A stretch of 64,000 bases of DNA from Populus alba (Eukaryota > Streptophyta > Magnoliopsida > Malpighiales > Salicaceae). Below, one piece after another: positions 1-11,499 of the stretch. Where the stretch lies: positions 51,988,697-52,052,696 of the forward strand of contig NC_133284.1 of NCBI RefSeq assembly GCF_005239225.2, in the 5' to 3' direction. Within the stretch, counting starts at the first letter, position 1. Each line of letters starts with the position of its first letter. The position numbers were made by a program, and so were the translations under genes. Below the pieces are notes generated by a model, which was not told the DNA's origin, did no database searches, and saw nothing but the letters and a program-made list of their open reading frames with translations.

Positions 1-1370
1 AATACGTCGGTTTGACAATTATGCTAGACCAAAAAAAATATGGGTTTGGTGAACATGCCGGATTTAAAATACTTGAGTTTGATTATCTTGTCAAACCCAA
101 TGTAATATGGGTTTGGGGAACTTGCTAGTTTGAAAATACTTGGGTTTGGCAAATAAACTTGACCCAAGGCAAACACGGGATTGGAATCGGTGAAAGGCCA
201 AAAACACTTTTCTTGAAATTAATTTTCTAACGGCGACAAAATATTAACAACTCTTTTTTAAACAACTACAATTCTTTAATTCTCCAACAACTCTTTTATT
301 TTTTTAATTGTTGTAATAACTCTTTAATTTTTATTTTATATTTTGTCTAGTTGGTACATATTAGCAATCAATATATACCATGCACTCTTACAAGCAAAGC
401 AGTTTTGAAAAAAACAATGGTATTATTTTTCATGTGTTTACAAAGCTTGTTGATATATATATTTTTAATTTGTCTAATTTTGTCTAATTTATATAATAAT
501 GTCTAATTTTCATTTATGGCATGAGATGGTAGATAACCCATATAAGATATGGAGTTACTCATCACCACGCCTAGGTTAAACTGAGACTCCAACTAGTAAT
601 GGTGCCTTTGCGTGCACTTGACAATTTCAGCAGATTTAATTATTAATTTTTTGTATTCTAGTGTTTCTGCACAAACAATCAACCATTAATAAAAGAGTTA
701 TATCTTCAAGCCAGCATCCACCAACTAAATTCCAAGAGAAAAAAAAAATAAAATTATTTTAAAAAATTAATATAATTGAAATTTGTTAGTATGGTCAACT
801 TGATGAATGAGTGAATTATTTGAACTTAGACCATCGGACTTTGAAGAAACCTAAAATATAATTTTTATATAATTGAAGCTGGTGGTGGAAATAAAATTTA
901 TTAGAATTAATTATTGGTTTCTTTTTCTATATAATTAACCCAAAGAATCACCACCAAATAACAATTAATCACCACCTGGCTTACAGTTTTCAAGTTATAA
1001 TATTTTTAATTAACTCTCATATATTAAAAATAAGTATTAAATACTTTTTTAACCTGAACTAGTCACAAAATCATTACAACGCAAGCTGTATCACATTAAA
1101 AAAAAAAAACAAAAAAACAAACAGGGAGGATTTGGCGAAGCAGCAGCCTGTGCTTTATCATGGAGACTTCACAGCACTGGCTTGACGATATTTATACAAT
1201 AATTCAGAGAACATGGGTAAGAAAGATGTGGTTAACATTGTCCTGCAGCTTCCTTTTCTCTGAAATACTGATCCCAAGTGGAACCATCTTGGCTAGTTGC
1301 AAAAAGTTCAATGGTCAACAAATTTCTTTGTCCTCTAGGCAAAAAAAACCTAAAATTGTTGACTGATGAT
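1..1370. other. AT-rich intergenic DNA with TTGGGTTTGG-type repeats
   Basis: No gene is supported here. Positions 1-190 contain several imperfect copies of a GGGTTTGG/CTTGGGTTTGGCAA motif about 50-60 bases apart, together with its complement (TCAAACCCAA). A related set occurs at 42740-43065. The remainder is AT-rich with homopolymer runs. A 68-codon open frame near 1160 lacks family resemblance and is not called. Confidence 0.5.
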
Positions 1371-1389
1371 ATTTTTTGTTTTTGCCTTG

Positions 1390-2500
1390 TTTGGCTACAG
1401 TAAAAACACTTATTTGTCCTTGTAAAAAATAAAAGATAAGGGTTGCATTTAGGGGTGTTTTTGTTATTTTACATGGGTTTGTTTGTCATTTCCAAGATTA
1501 TGAGGGGTGTTTTGATATTTTTATGTTGATTTTTTAAATTTTAATTCTGAAAAATTGATGGCGCGTGGATGGTGTTTGCGCCCTTTGAGTGACGCATCTG
1601 ATGTCGCCTGATGGTCAAATCTAGCTTTTTGTCGTGTCCTTCGAAGCACCACCACATCCTATTTCTCTTAGTATGACACTTGATAGTGGATAATGGATGG
1701 TTTGTCGCTAATGGTCGCTTTTTTTTTTTCCTTCTTTTTTCTATTCCAAAGAAAATGCATGCCTACCTTATTTTCTTTTAGTTTTTCAATTTCAGTTCAT
1801 CTTTTTTTTATTATTTATTTTTTTCCTTAGCCATTTTAGAAATTTTTTTTATATTTTCAATTTTAGTTCTTATTCTTTTGATTTCTGATTTTTTTCCTTG
1901 GCTCTTTTGTTAAAGTTTTATTAGTCTTCAATTTTATCTTTCAACCAAAGCTTATGTTGTTTTATTTTTTTTCAATTTAGCCCCCATTCTTTTGATTTTT
2001 CTTTTCTTTTCAATTTAATCCTTCAATTAAATTTTTTTATGCCCTCTGATTTATTTTTTACTTTGATTTTTAGCCTCGTTATTTTAATTACAATTTACTG
2101 TGTCATTGATTTTTTTTTTTCAATTTCATCATTTAGTGTTTGATTTGTTCGGGATTGAGCTTCGTGATTTTTTCAATTATTATGCTTCCGATCTGATGAC
2201 ATGGGTCACGAATTTAAGAGTTAATCAAACTAGGGATCCTTATTTTCATTATTTTCTTTATAATTTTATCATTCTACAATATTTTGTTTATAAAAAAATT
2301 GGTATTGTAGCTATCTTCAATATATTTTCTATCAATATATCTTGGTCTCATGACTTAGACCATGAGTTTTACGTGTTTTTTTTTTATAATGGTTTTTTTT
2401 TCTCAATGTTTTGTTTTGTATTTAATTTTAAAAGATTTTTTTTATTTCATACAAATAAACTTTATTTTATAACAAGAATAATTATTTTGAAGTAATACTT
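1390..2500. repeat. Pyrimidine-rich dispersed repeat
   Basis: A T-rich block in which phrases such as TTCAATTTAGCCC, TTTTGATTTTT and TTCAATTTAATCC recur in slightly altered form, followed by a TGACATGGGTCACGAATTTAA phrase near 2196. Similar blocks lie at 60000-60330 and, in part, at the right edge of the window. This suggests a dispersed family of unknown class. The open frame at 2100-2495 inside it is low-complexity (Phe/Ile-rich) and is not a gene. Confidence 0.4.
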
Positions 2501-4200
2501 CTAATCTCCGACCTTACATAATTTTTTTTTAATTTATTCACTCAATTTTATATTATATGTATTTCAATTTCTATTATTTATCATTGATTTTAATAAATAA
2601 ATTTGGTACATACAAAAGAGAAGATGATAAATATTATATTACTTGTCATTTTCTTTTTTTATTGCCATTAAAGATTACCGTGAAATCATATTCATAACAT
2701 GAGTGCACTAACTCGTAAATAATTAAAAGACTAGAACCACCAATTCAAATATATATGGTTTTGTTCTGTTTTTTCATGTAAATTACTGTTTTCATTTTCT
2801 TGAGGCTGTAGGTTCCTGGACTTGAATCTCTAAAAGATTACTAGTATAGAGCAATTATTACATGAATTTTTTATATAAAGGCAGAAAAAAATTGGGAAAG
2901 TGAAAGGAAAAAAAACAATATTGGAACAACTATCTCTCAGAGTATAGGTTTAAATTCGATCTCAATAGAAAAATAAAATGAAGCATCCAATAACATATCT
3001 TTACAGACCAAGAAACTACGAGATTGCTAGACCTAATGGAATGGTAAGTGAGATGCTTTTAAAAAATATTTTTTAATTCAAAATATATAAAAATAATTTT
3101 AAATATTATTATATTAAAAAGGGTTTTTTTTTAAAATTAAAATTAAAAAATAAAGTGTAAAGTGCAGGATTATAATAAATTAAGACAAATAGTAGAACAA
3201 AAGAAAAACTGAACCTTAATAAAGTTGAGGTACATTCCGGAGTGGTTCTTTGTGGGTCAAATGATGCATTATGCATAATATAAACTATACTCTAAAACTA
3301 TATTCAATGGCTTAAATTTAATCTTTTAAATTGAAATGTTTTTATAAATATAATATTAATAATCAAAATCACGAGTTTCACTTATATTCTTGTGATTATA
3401 TTAAATAAAATTAATCATAAAATATTAATAAACCTCTGCAAGCTTTAATCTCAAAAGTTTTCACTTGTAAAAAGTATACCAAGAATTATATTATAAAGTT
3501 TCTTTGAATAATTTAAGTTAAAATGATTATTTAAAAATATTTGTGTTTTTTAAATTTTCTTTTATATTCCGGATGCTAGTTAAATTTTATTCATTTTCAA
3601 ATTGAATTATTTAAAAAAATAGAAAAAAACCCTCCTAGAATAACCTGATTAATAGTTTTAATTTGGTTTCTTCTCCTGAACTCAAAACGAGCCCCTCTCT
3701 CTTGCTTTACATGCTTTATATTTGTATCTATCGATCGAGAAATTATTATATTTATGACCAGATGCCTTCACGTACGAAAGTTCATTAAAATAATGGGGTT
3801 TTTGTAATTTTGTGGTTTATTATTGAGGAGAAGCTGATTCGTTTTCTTTTTGAATTATTTTGAGCAAAAAGATGCCATTACAAAGCATGATGTGATCGCT
3901 ACTTCCTCTTTGCATTGACATATGTGGTGTTCTCCATCATGTGTTGCAGAGAGAAGAATTGTTAAAGGATAATTTACAGTTTAATTCTTTAGATTTTAAA
4001 TTTGTTTTCAGGTTAAATTTTAGAATGATTAAAGATTTATATAATTATTAATTTAAAATTTATAAAATTAATAAAGATTTTTGGACGTTAATGATGATAA
4101 TAATAAAAAAAACTGTTGAAGGATTATGGGCCGTGCATTTTGACTTCTTCTTGATAAAATATGTATTGTTTTGTTCTTACACTTCGTGGGAGCCTCGAAT
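2501..4200. other. AT-rich intergenic DNA, no gene seen
   Basis: I see no open frame with family resemblance, no RNA gene and no clear mobile element here. The right part must hold the distal promoter of the aquaporin gene that follows. Confidence 0.5.
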
Positions 4201-4204
4201 TGTG

Positions 4205-4212
4205 TATAAAAA
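4205..4212 (+). promoter_or_regulatory. Candidate TATA box of the NIP aquaporin gene
   Basis: A TATAAAAA-like element sits about 560 bases upstream of the start codon and directly before a pyrimidine-rich leader (4240-4345). This predicts transcription starting near 4235 and a 5' leader of about 530 bases, long enough to include the uORFs listed below. The position is inferred from sequence only. Confidence 0.5.
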
Positions 4213-4351
4213 GTCGACATAGCATTGATATTTGGCACGCACATTCACTCACTCTCTTGTCAACCTCCTTGCCTTGATCCCTTGTTGAATCCCGATCTCT
4301 TCTTCCCTCTTGTTTCTTCTTCTACTACCTCTTCTTCTTCACCTTCTCTGT

Positions 4352-4384
4352 ATGCTCTGTGTTATAGAGCTTGCTTTGCTGTAG
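4352..4384 (+). promoter_or_regulatory. uORF 1 in the NIP leader (10 codons)
   Basis: An ATG in the predicted 5' leader opens a 10-codon frame (MLCVIELALL) ending at TAG. It overlaps the first copy of the ATAGAGCTTGC segment that is duplicated at 4545. Its role is unknown. It would be the first AUG met by scanning ribosomes if transcription starts near 4235. Confidence 0.5.
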
Positions 4385-4452
4385 TTTTGAAGCTGGATAG
4401 GTCTATTTTCATCGTTCTTCCTTAGCCAGACCTTTATAAAAACATTCAAAGC

Positions 4453-4458
4453 ATGTAG
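4453..4458 (+). promoter_or_regulatory. AUG-stop minimal uORF (ATGTAG)
   Basis: A start codon followed immediately by a stop codon, within the segment TTTATAAAAACATTCAAAGC-ATGTAG. The same context recurs 151 bases downstream, where it carries ATGTAA. In Arabidopsis NIP5;1, AUG-stop elements in the 5' UTR cause boron-dependent ribosome stalling and mRNA decay. I infer the same role here from position and gene identity. Confidence 0.6.
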
Positions 4459-4502
4459 GCTTTTGCATTCCCAGAAAAACCCATCAAAAAAGAAAAAAAA
4501 AC

Positions 4503-4522
4503 AGAGAGAGAGAGAGAGAGAA
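4503..4522 (+). repeat. (GA)n microsatellite in the NIP leader
   Basis: A run of about nine to ten GA units between the two AUG-stop elements. GA/CT runs are common in plant 5' leaders. Confidence 0.85.
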
Positions 4523-4540
4523 GATTTTCAAGTTTTGTCT

Positions 4541-4576
4541 ATGCATAGAGCTTGCCTCCCTTCTCCTATTCCTTAG
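4541..4576 (+). promoter_or_regulatory. uORF 2 in the NIP leader (11 codons)
   Basis: The frame MHRACLPSPIP ends at TAG. It starts just before the second copy of ATAGAGCTTGC and ends 27 bases before the second AUG-stop. Function unknown. Confidence 0.5.
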
Positions 4577-4603
4577 AAGAAATTTTATAAAAACCAGTAA
4601 AGC

Positions 4604-4609
4604 ATGTAA
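4604..4609 (+). promoter_or_regulatory. AUG-stop minimal uORF (ATGTAA)
   Basis: The exact AUGUAA hexamer known as the boron-sensing minimal uORF of Arabidopsis NIP5;1, here 160 bases upstream of the main start codon. It sits in the duplicated context TTTATAAAAACCAGTAAAGC. With high boric acid the ribosome is known to stall at AUGUAA and the transcript is degraded, so this is the best candidate for the boron-responsive element of this gene. Confidence 0.7.
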
Positions 4610-4677
4610 CTGTATTTCTTCTTCATTTCCATCATTACCCAAAAAAACCCAAAAAAAATTAGTTGTAGAGATTTATT

Positions 4678-4692
4678 ATGCTTCCATATTAG
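4678..4692 (+). promoter_or_regulatory. uORF 3 in the NIP leader (4 codons)
   Basis: A short frame, MLPY then TAG, 76 bases upstream of the main start codon. It would lower translation if recognised. Its significance is unknown. Confidence 0.4.
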
Positions 4693-4768
4693 GAGATCTA
4701 TAGAGTTGTTGATCGTCCTAGCAACTTATAATCAAAAACCAAGAGGAAAAAAAGTTTGAAAGAGGAGA

Positions 4769-7700
4769 ATGCCGGAGTCAGAAGCTGGAACGCCGGCGGT
4801 GTCGGCACCGAATACGCCGGGGACACCGGGAGGGCCACTTTTTACAGGGCTAAGAGTGGACTCGCTATCCTATTCAGATAGGAAAATAATGCCGAAATGC
4901 AAGTGCTTGCCGGTCACTGCTCCAACTTGGGGTCAACCCCACACTTGCTTCCTTGATTTTCCTGCTCCTGATGTTTCTCTTACTCGCAAGGTAATCTCTT
5001 CTCCCTATCACTTAAGATTGATTGATATTCCGGTAGTTCAAGCTTTTTAAATTATTTTTTATATCGATGTTTTTTTATGGATTTAATATCTCGATGTCAA
5101 AAATACCAAGAACACACTAAATAATCATAATGTTTAATATTCCGGGCGGTGAGAGATTGTATTTTTATCCATAGATTTTGTATTTTGTTTTTACCAAAGG
5201 ACCCCATTGATTTGATGCAATAAGAGAGTGATGAAAAAGCGTAAGCACGCATCCAATTATCAGCCTCCGACAGGCTAGTAACCACCCAAATTCTAAAGTC
5301 TGAGTTTGTGGGCCGTCGGTGAAAAGCCGAGTTGGTGGCCGTAAGTCTGGATGCATGTGATGGCCTGTCTCGTAGGGTTTTTTTTTTTAATTATTATTAG
5401 TACCATTCACAAGTCAAATGTTGTTGAATAAATTCTGGGTGTGTATGTATTAATAACACGATGCAAGTATTTTTATAAGAACATATTTACGTTTTCCAGA
5501 TTCTTTATGATATTTTTTACCTGATCTATTAAAATTATCTAAAAATATTTTTAAAAAACTTCGAATTTAATATTTTTTTCAACTCAAGCATACCCTTAAA
5601 GAATTATTAATCATAGCTAAGCTCAAAACTTCAAATTTAATTTAATTTAATTGCATGGGAAATTGTTATGACATTTTTCCGGTGTGGTGCCATGCCATCT
5701 TACACCACCCTTTGAAAAATTATGGTGAAATCAGGCCGTAAAATTTCTTCATTTGTCTTCATGACCCCTCGGTGATCAGGTTGCATGGTCGTTTTGGTAA
5801 GTTAAAAATGGTTTTCAAATTAAATAATATCAGAAAATTAAACTAAGATGAGGTTGGGGAATTTGTGCTCTAGATCTATTCTGATAATATTTTCTATAGG
5901 ACCTTAAGTTTGTGGCTGGAAATAAAACAGGTGACATAGGTGAAAAGGATAAATATGAGTGATTTTTGTTGTGACAATTTTCCAAAAAGGCCAAAAAAAT
6001 TAAAAAAAAAAAATAAATGGAATTAATATATAGTCCTGGAAGTTGAAAATATAGTTGAGGACCAGAGAATATAACAAAATAAATTATAATTTTGAAATCA
6101 TCCGACCTGCTGAATAGAGTATGGTTTGGAGTAAGATCATCATGTGCTAGCTAAAAGATAAGATTTTGATTGGTTAATATTAAAAATTTAAAAAAATAAA
6201 TAAATAATTTTAATATATTTTTAAGTGAAAAATATAATGATGAACTACAACTGACTTTTAATATTATAAATAGCGAATTTATGTGTAGTTAAATTATTCA
6301 ACCTCCCTTTTGTTTTCTCAAATTATTTTAAATGATTCATGATAATCAGTCCTGTTATATTCATTCCAAATGAATTTTTCTAATAATATCAACAATTGAT
6401 GATTGATTCCAAGTGGGTATCAAGCGTTTAATTAATATACCAGTAAATAGTTGAGGCATTATTAAAGAAATTAATTAGGATTGAAATGAAAGAATAAAAT
6501 AGTGCACATAAAGTAATGATTAACAACACATCATTGATTCCAACAGTATTTGTAGATTATTTGAAGATTAAGAATTGATTACAATTAATCTTAGCAAGCA
6601 TTGTTTAAGTATGTGTTCTTGAGTTTTAGAAAGTTAGAGATTTTTAAGTTCATCATTGCATTGCAAACATCGATCTTGGTTCAATGCAGCTCGGAGCAGA
6701 ATTTGTGGGAACCTTCATCCTGATATTTGCAGCAACAGCAGGACCAATAGTGAACCAGAAGTATAATAATGCAGAAACATTGATCGGAAATGCAGCTTGC
6801 GCAGGGCTAGCAGTGATGATCATAATCCTATCAACGGGGCACATTTCTGGAGCCCATTTGAACCCGTCGCTCACCATCGCCTTCGCAGCTCTCCGCCACT
6901 TCCCTTGGGTGCAAGTTCCTGCCTACATCGCAGCACAAGTCTCAGCCTCCATCTGTGCTTCTTTTGCTCTTAAAGGAGTCTTCCATCCCTTCATGTCTGG
7001 TGGCGTTACTGTTCCATCTGTGAGCACCGGCCAAGCTTTTGCTCTCGAGTTCCTCATCACTTTCAATCTCCTGTTTGTTGTCACCGCCGTCGCCACGGAC
7101 ACTCGTGCTGTAAGCATTTTACCCTGAGTTACAGCTCATCGGCATCTATGGCAGCTTACAGGTTATCTCTTTAATGGACAGGTGGGAGAGCTGGCAGGGA
7201 TAGCAGTTGGAGCTACGGTTATGCTGAACATTCTTGTTGCAGGGTGGGTAAACTCTAATCGATCTTTCTTTCTTAATTTAATCATTCATTGATTTGTTTT
7301 TGTAGTTTTTAGATAATTTGTATTAGGGTATGTATACCTTGAATATTTCTTCATTTTCTTTTTAAATGACATGAGTTTTTAAATTATATCCCCTCATGTG
7401 TTCTTAAAACACTTTTTATACCTATTTTTGTTTTGAAAATATCTAATTAATTGACAGATTATTTGCAGTGGCAAATTGTAATCTTGCTAATAATGCAGGG
7501 GCCACCCTTCAATAATATAACAGGAAAGAGCCTCAGCAGGCATCCTTTTCCTGTTGTATCGTTTTCCATCATCTACCCATTAGTCCATCTCTCACACAAT
7601 AATAGATCAAAGAGAAGTTTTGCACATAGTATAGTTATTAGATACAGCTGGTCTAGATGTACATGAATCTTCAAATTAGCTAAACTAAACAATATTTTTT

Positions 7701-7985
7701 TAATAAAAATTTAGTGATTTTGCTATAGCAATGCTTTGGTGAAGGAAGATATAGATCATCAGTAATTATACTCTTTTTGACGTGGGCAGGCCATCAAGTG
7801 GTGGTTCAATGAATCCAGTGAGGACTTTGGGACCAGCAGTAGCAGCAGGAACCTACAAGGAAATTTGGATTTATCTCGTGGCACCTACACTAGGAGCCCT
7901 AGTTGGTGCTGCCACCTACACGGCTGTGAAGCTCCGGGAGGAAGAGGCTGATCCACCCCGTCAAGTCAGGAGCTTCCGACGTTAG
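4769..7985 (+). CDS. NIP5;1: NIP-subfamily aquaporin, NIP5;1-type boric acid channel
   Basis: Plasma-membrane channel of the NIP II group, which takes up boric acid (and other small uncharged solutes such as arsenite) in roots. Coding exons are 4769-4990, 6690-7109, 7182-7243 and 7790-7985. All introns are GT-AG and the joined frame gives 299 residues, close to the roughly 304 of Arabidopsis NIP5;1. Visible features: an N-terminal TPGTPGGP segment at residues 16-23, whose TPG repeats are needed for polar localisation in Arabidopsis; the first pore motif as NPS (residues 132-134, in [11 protein letters not shown]) instead of NPA; and the second as NPV (243-245) followed by Arg246 of the selectivity filter. 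The NPS/NPV pair and the C-terminal PVRSFRR-like tail (here QVRSFRR) are typical of NIP5;1. The start at 4769 lies just upstream of that conserved N terminus. The leader contains two AUG-stop uORFs. No breaks are seen. Confidence 0.93.
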
Positions 7986-8085
7986 GTGAGATTATGCAAG
8001 ATATTGTATGTGGGGTTCTGCTACTACTGATGGTGTGGGACAGCATTATACATTGCACTGTTAATATCTTCGACAGTTTGTGAAG

Positions 8086-8091
8086 AATAAA
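8086..8091 (+). terminator. Candidate poly(A) signal of the NIP gene
   Basis: AATAAA about 100 bases after the stop codon, in a suitable position for 3' end formation. Confidence 0.5.
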
Positions 8092-8675
8092 AAGGTAATG
8101 TGACTCAAAGTCCACGGCCTACAGTGTGGTTGAATTATGTGGTGCACTTCGGGCGGTGAGTATCATCTCTCCGGTCATCATATATATATATACATATATA
8201 TAGATGCAGTATTGTGCTTGATGTAGAACTTATTTTGTGAGATCTGATTTCCTGGGCGAGAAAGATATCTCACAATAATCTGTCTTTGTCATTTCTCGTG
8301 ATAATTGTTATGTGTAATACCCAAAACATATATGAAATGAACATGCGAAGATTGTAATTTATTTTGTGAGGTATGTGATTGTTGTTATTTTTTAAAGTAT
8401 TTTTTTATTTTTTAAAAATTATTTTTAAAATCAATGTATTAAAACAATTTAAAATATATATAAAAAATTAATTTTTAATTTAAAAATATAAGTTGATATA
8501 CATTTCCAAACACTATAATCATCTTTGCTTATTGCTGAGAGCACTGTGCCTTATTCATTTCTGCCCATGTCTGGTTATTAATAAGGACGTGCGATTGGAT
8601 CATCTTAAGAAAATGGACAAATGGTGTGGAGCAAAATGTTAAAAGGTGTGATATCCATAGATTATTAGGTATTCA

Positions 8676-8998
8676 CTAATAAAAAATAATATAAATTATA
8701 TTTTTATATTTATCTTAAATTATGAGATGATATTTTTATATTTATCTTAAATTATGAGATGATCTTTAACATGGTATCAAGAGAATTAATAATTAAATAG
8801 TTACCAAATCTCACCATTTTCATTTATGTGACCATTTTCATTTATGTGATAAAAATTAAACACAAATGTATAATATGGATCTGTGCAAGTTTCAAACTTA
8901 AATAACTTTCACTTGAGGGGATGTGTTAGAAAATAATATAAATCATATCCTGAAATATCACCTAACATTTTAATTTATTAGGTTGAGATGATACCATT
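8676..8998 (+). mobile_element. Candidate TRIM (miniature LTR retrotransposon)
   Basis: The signals are in canonical order within about 320 bases. A left terminal repeat of about 95 bases ends in TTTAACA at 8771. Next comes TGGTATCAAGAG (8772-8783), a one-base variant of the tRNA-Met primer site TGGTATCAGAGC. A non-coding middle of about 140 bases follows, then a polypurine tract, TTGAGGGGA (8913-8921). A right repeat starts with TGTTAGAAAATAATATAAAT (8924). The repeats share AATAATATAAAT-(C/T)ATAT and GAGATGAT(A/C). The left repeat is enlarged by a perfect 32-base tandem duplication (8699-8730 and 8731-8762). There is no coding capacity. The outer ends are imprecise. Confidence 0.6.
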
Positions 8999-10230
8999 AA
9001 AAAAATTTAGCTACGGGGTGTTTATTTTAGATAAATGTTTTTCTTGATTTTTTAAAAATATTTTTATAGTGTATCTTGATCGAATTAACATATTGTTTTA
9101 TGCCTTCGTAACTCTTCCTCATCGATCAATTATAGATCAATTTTATATTTATTGAATGGTATTTAATACATTTATAATTTCAGATTTTTATGGTAATTGT
9201 TTTAGGAGACATATCAGATTCAAAATATCAATCAAGATTTAATTTTAAATGAGATGATAGTTTCTCATTTCAAAACTATAAAATCAAATATGGCATAAAA
9301 TGATATACTTATTAGAGTGCTCTCTTATGTATAGAAATATGAGCAAATATGGCGTCGTATAATTTATTATGTATACCATATTCTCTTATATGATAGAGCA
9401 CAAAGCTGGAAGCAAGTGAGCACAAGAACGAAGTACTTTACTCGTGTGCATGCATGCAAGGAAAGTCCCATCCCACTACATACTAGTTGAGTGTTCTAAT
9501 CTACATGGGTGAGGTTCAGTATAGCTGGTCTTGATTTCTTTATGTATATAAAGAAAATATATATGATTTAGTGATTTCATTATGCTTAAAACATAAAAAA
9601 GAAAATTCTATCCTTTATTAATTTAAAAATAATTAATAGGCCTGGTTAAAAAAAAAATACTTACCTCTAGTAAAATATAGTGAAATATGTGTAAGGTGTA
9701 TCATGGTTCTCCCTTTTACGCACGTGCGTGAGAGAGAAAGAGAGGCGCCATCGTATTAAAATAAAATTGTGTATAAATATTTAAATATTTAAATTTAATT
9801 ATTTTTAAAGAATTAGTTGATAAATTATCTATACATTGAAAGAAAATTAAAATTAACAAAATATAAAGTAAATTTTCATTAATTCTGTTGATAGAGATGG
9901 ATGGAATGATCTAGTTGATAAACGGATAAAATATAAAAGAGCTAATTGATAAATAAACAAACTTTTAGAAAACAATTTTTATATAAAACTCATATACTTC
10001 AAAAAGATAAAATGAAAGAGGTTGACAGAATGATCTTATTGATAAATAGTGTCAATTGATTAATAACAAATCTTGATAATTTTTTTTTTATAAAACTCGT
10101 ATACTTCAAAAAGATTAAATGAAATTAAAACTTTTTTTTTTCTCCCTAATAGTTAGAGGTATGTATTCTATAGTCAATTTGTTTGCTAAAAATAAATTTA
10201 AATGGATAAATTTATTGTTGTTTTTTAGGA
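8999..10230. other. AT-rich intergenic DNA with an imperfect ~107-124 bp tandem repeat
   Basis: Mostly low-complexity sequence with no gene. At about 9895-10130 a unit is repeated in tandem. GAATGATCT-(A/T)-GTTGATAAA-like sequence occurs at 9904 and 10028, and ATAAAACTC-(A/G)-TATACTTC occurs at 9983 and 10090. Confidence 0.5.
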
Positions 10231-11030
10231 ATGTTTAAAAAGACCGAACAACCGAAAAACCGAAGAAAAATTAATGGAAAAAAATCAAACCAAGATGAAA
10301 AACTGATTTTTAAAACCATAAAATCTTGTCGATTAAGTTCAGTTTTAAAACTGAAACCGATAAACCGAACCAAGCCAACTGAAAAACAAGAGGGATATAA
10401 ATATTGCAATTAACTTAACCCTAACAATAACATAATTGATGACACAAAAAGTCGTTGCCCTCCACTCTCCATCTCTAAACTCAAAAGCTAAGCCATCCAC
10501 CCACAGTCCTGAACAAAAACTCACATCTCCATGACTTTTCTTTTTATTTCTACGCAACATCTCCATCTCTTCTGTGCAAGCCGAACAAAAACCCACATCT
10601 CCATCTCCTTGGCTTTTCTCTTTGTTTTTATGCAAGTTGTTGGGAAAATCTAGTTTGTCTTCATGTTAAATAGATAACTTCTGTAGCAAAAATTGATGAT
10701 AATTTTAAATGTGCAACTTTAAATTGGTGGCCTAGTAAGAAGTGTGATTACAATCGGTGCCCACGAAAGAAGGTCGGCCTCCTCAATCTAGTTTGTCCTT
10801 TTTTTTTGTTTTGTAAATTTATTTACCAACAAATATTTTTATTAATCGGGATACTAAAATTTTTTAGGCTTTGCTATATTTACAGGATTTGAACAACAAG
10901 ATTCTGGTTAAACCAAAAAACCCATTTATGATAGGATTAGATTTTCCCGTTTTATGGCAAAAAAATCAAATTTCACCGAACCGAAACATTTCGTTTGGTT
11001 TTTATAGTCAAAACCAAACTGTGAACAGCC
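10231..11030. repeat. Dispersed repeat rich in CCGAA/AACCGAAC
   Basis: Two clusters of AACCGAA-type words (10243-10400 and 10975-11015) flank a more ordinary segment. The same kind of sequence, in both orientations, occurs at 36366-36720. This points to a dispersed family; the class is not recognisable. The open frames over it are not supported as genes. Confidence 0.4.
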
Positions 11031-11499
11031 TATTGCTTTTATACTAATTTAGTGTTATTTGGCCTTTTTTGGGGCTGAATGCCCTCTAGTTTTGCTAATT
11101 TTAATTTTGTTTTGTAATGTTCATGTTGTTTTGTAATGCACTCATGTTTTGTAATATAGTCTCTAATTTATTAAAAAAAAAAAAAAAACAAAGAATCGAC
11201 AGAAGCTCTACGTCAATTAAGACTTTTTTATGGGTTTGATGCTTATGGAATAGATTTCTGGTGGGGGAGGCCAAATTAAGAATGTGTAACTATTTCTATG
11301 GCCAAGAGTGTTATAACTTTTTACCCTTTTTTTATATATTTTTTTAAAAATTATGTCTTTTCAATAATTTTAGCTATCTTAATCATTTTATTATTTTTAT
11401 TTAATTTTTATGTGTCGAAACATCTTGAAAATCATAAAAAATATAAAAATACAAAAAAAAAATTAAAGAAATACAAAAAACCAAGGATGATTTTGAAAT

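Noticed and set aside
1160..1366. 68-codon frame starting METSQHWLDDIY
   Set aside because: No recognised family, no flanking exons in frame, and it runs into low-complexity sequence. A chance frame is more likely.
2100..2495. 131-codon frame rich in Phe and Ile
   Set aside because: T-rich low-complexity repeat. The composition is explained by the DNA and not by a protein family.
4225..4425. 66-codon frame in the aquaporin leader
   Set aside because: It starts at TTG, not ATG, and is a by-product of a CT-rich 5' leader. The real short uORFs there are in other frames.
6684..7127. Independent gene starting at MQLGAEF
   Set aside because: The ATG lies in the intron just before the splice acceptor. 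The frame is exon 2 of the NIP gene.
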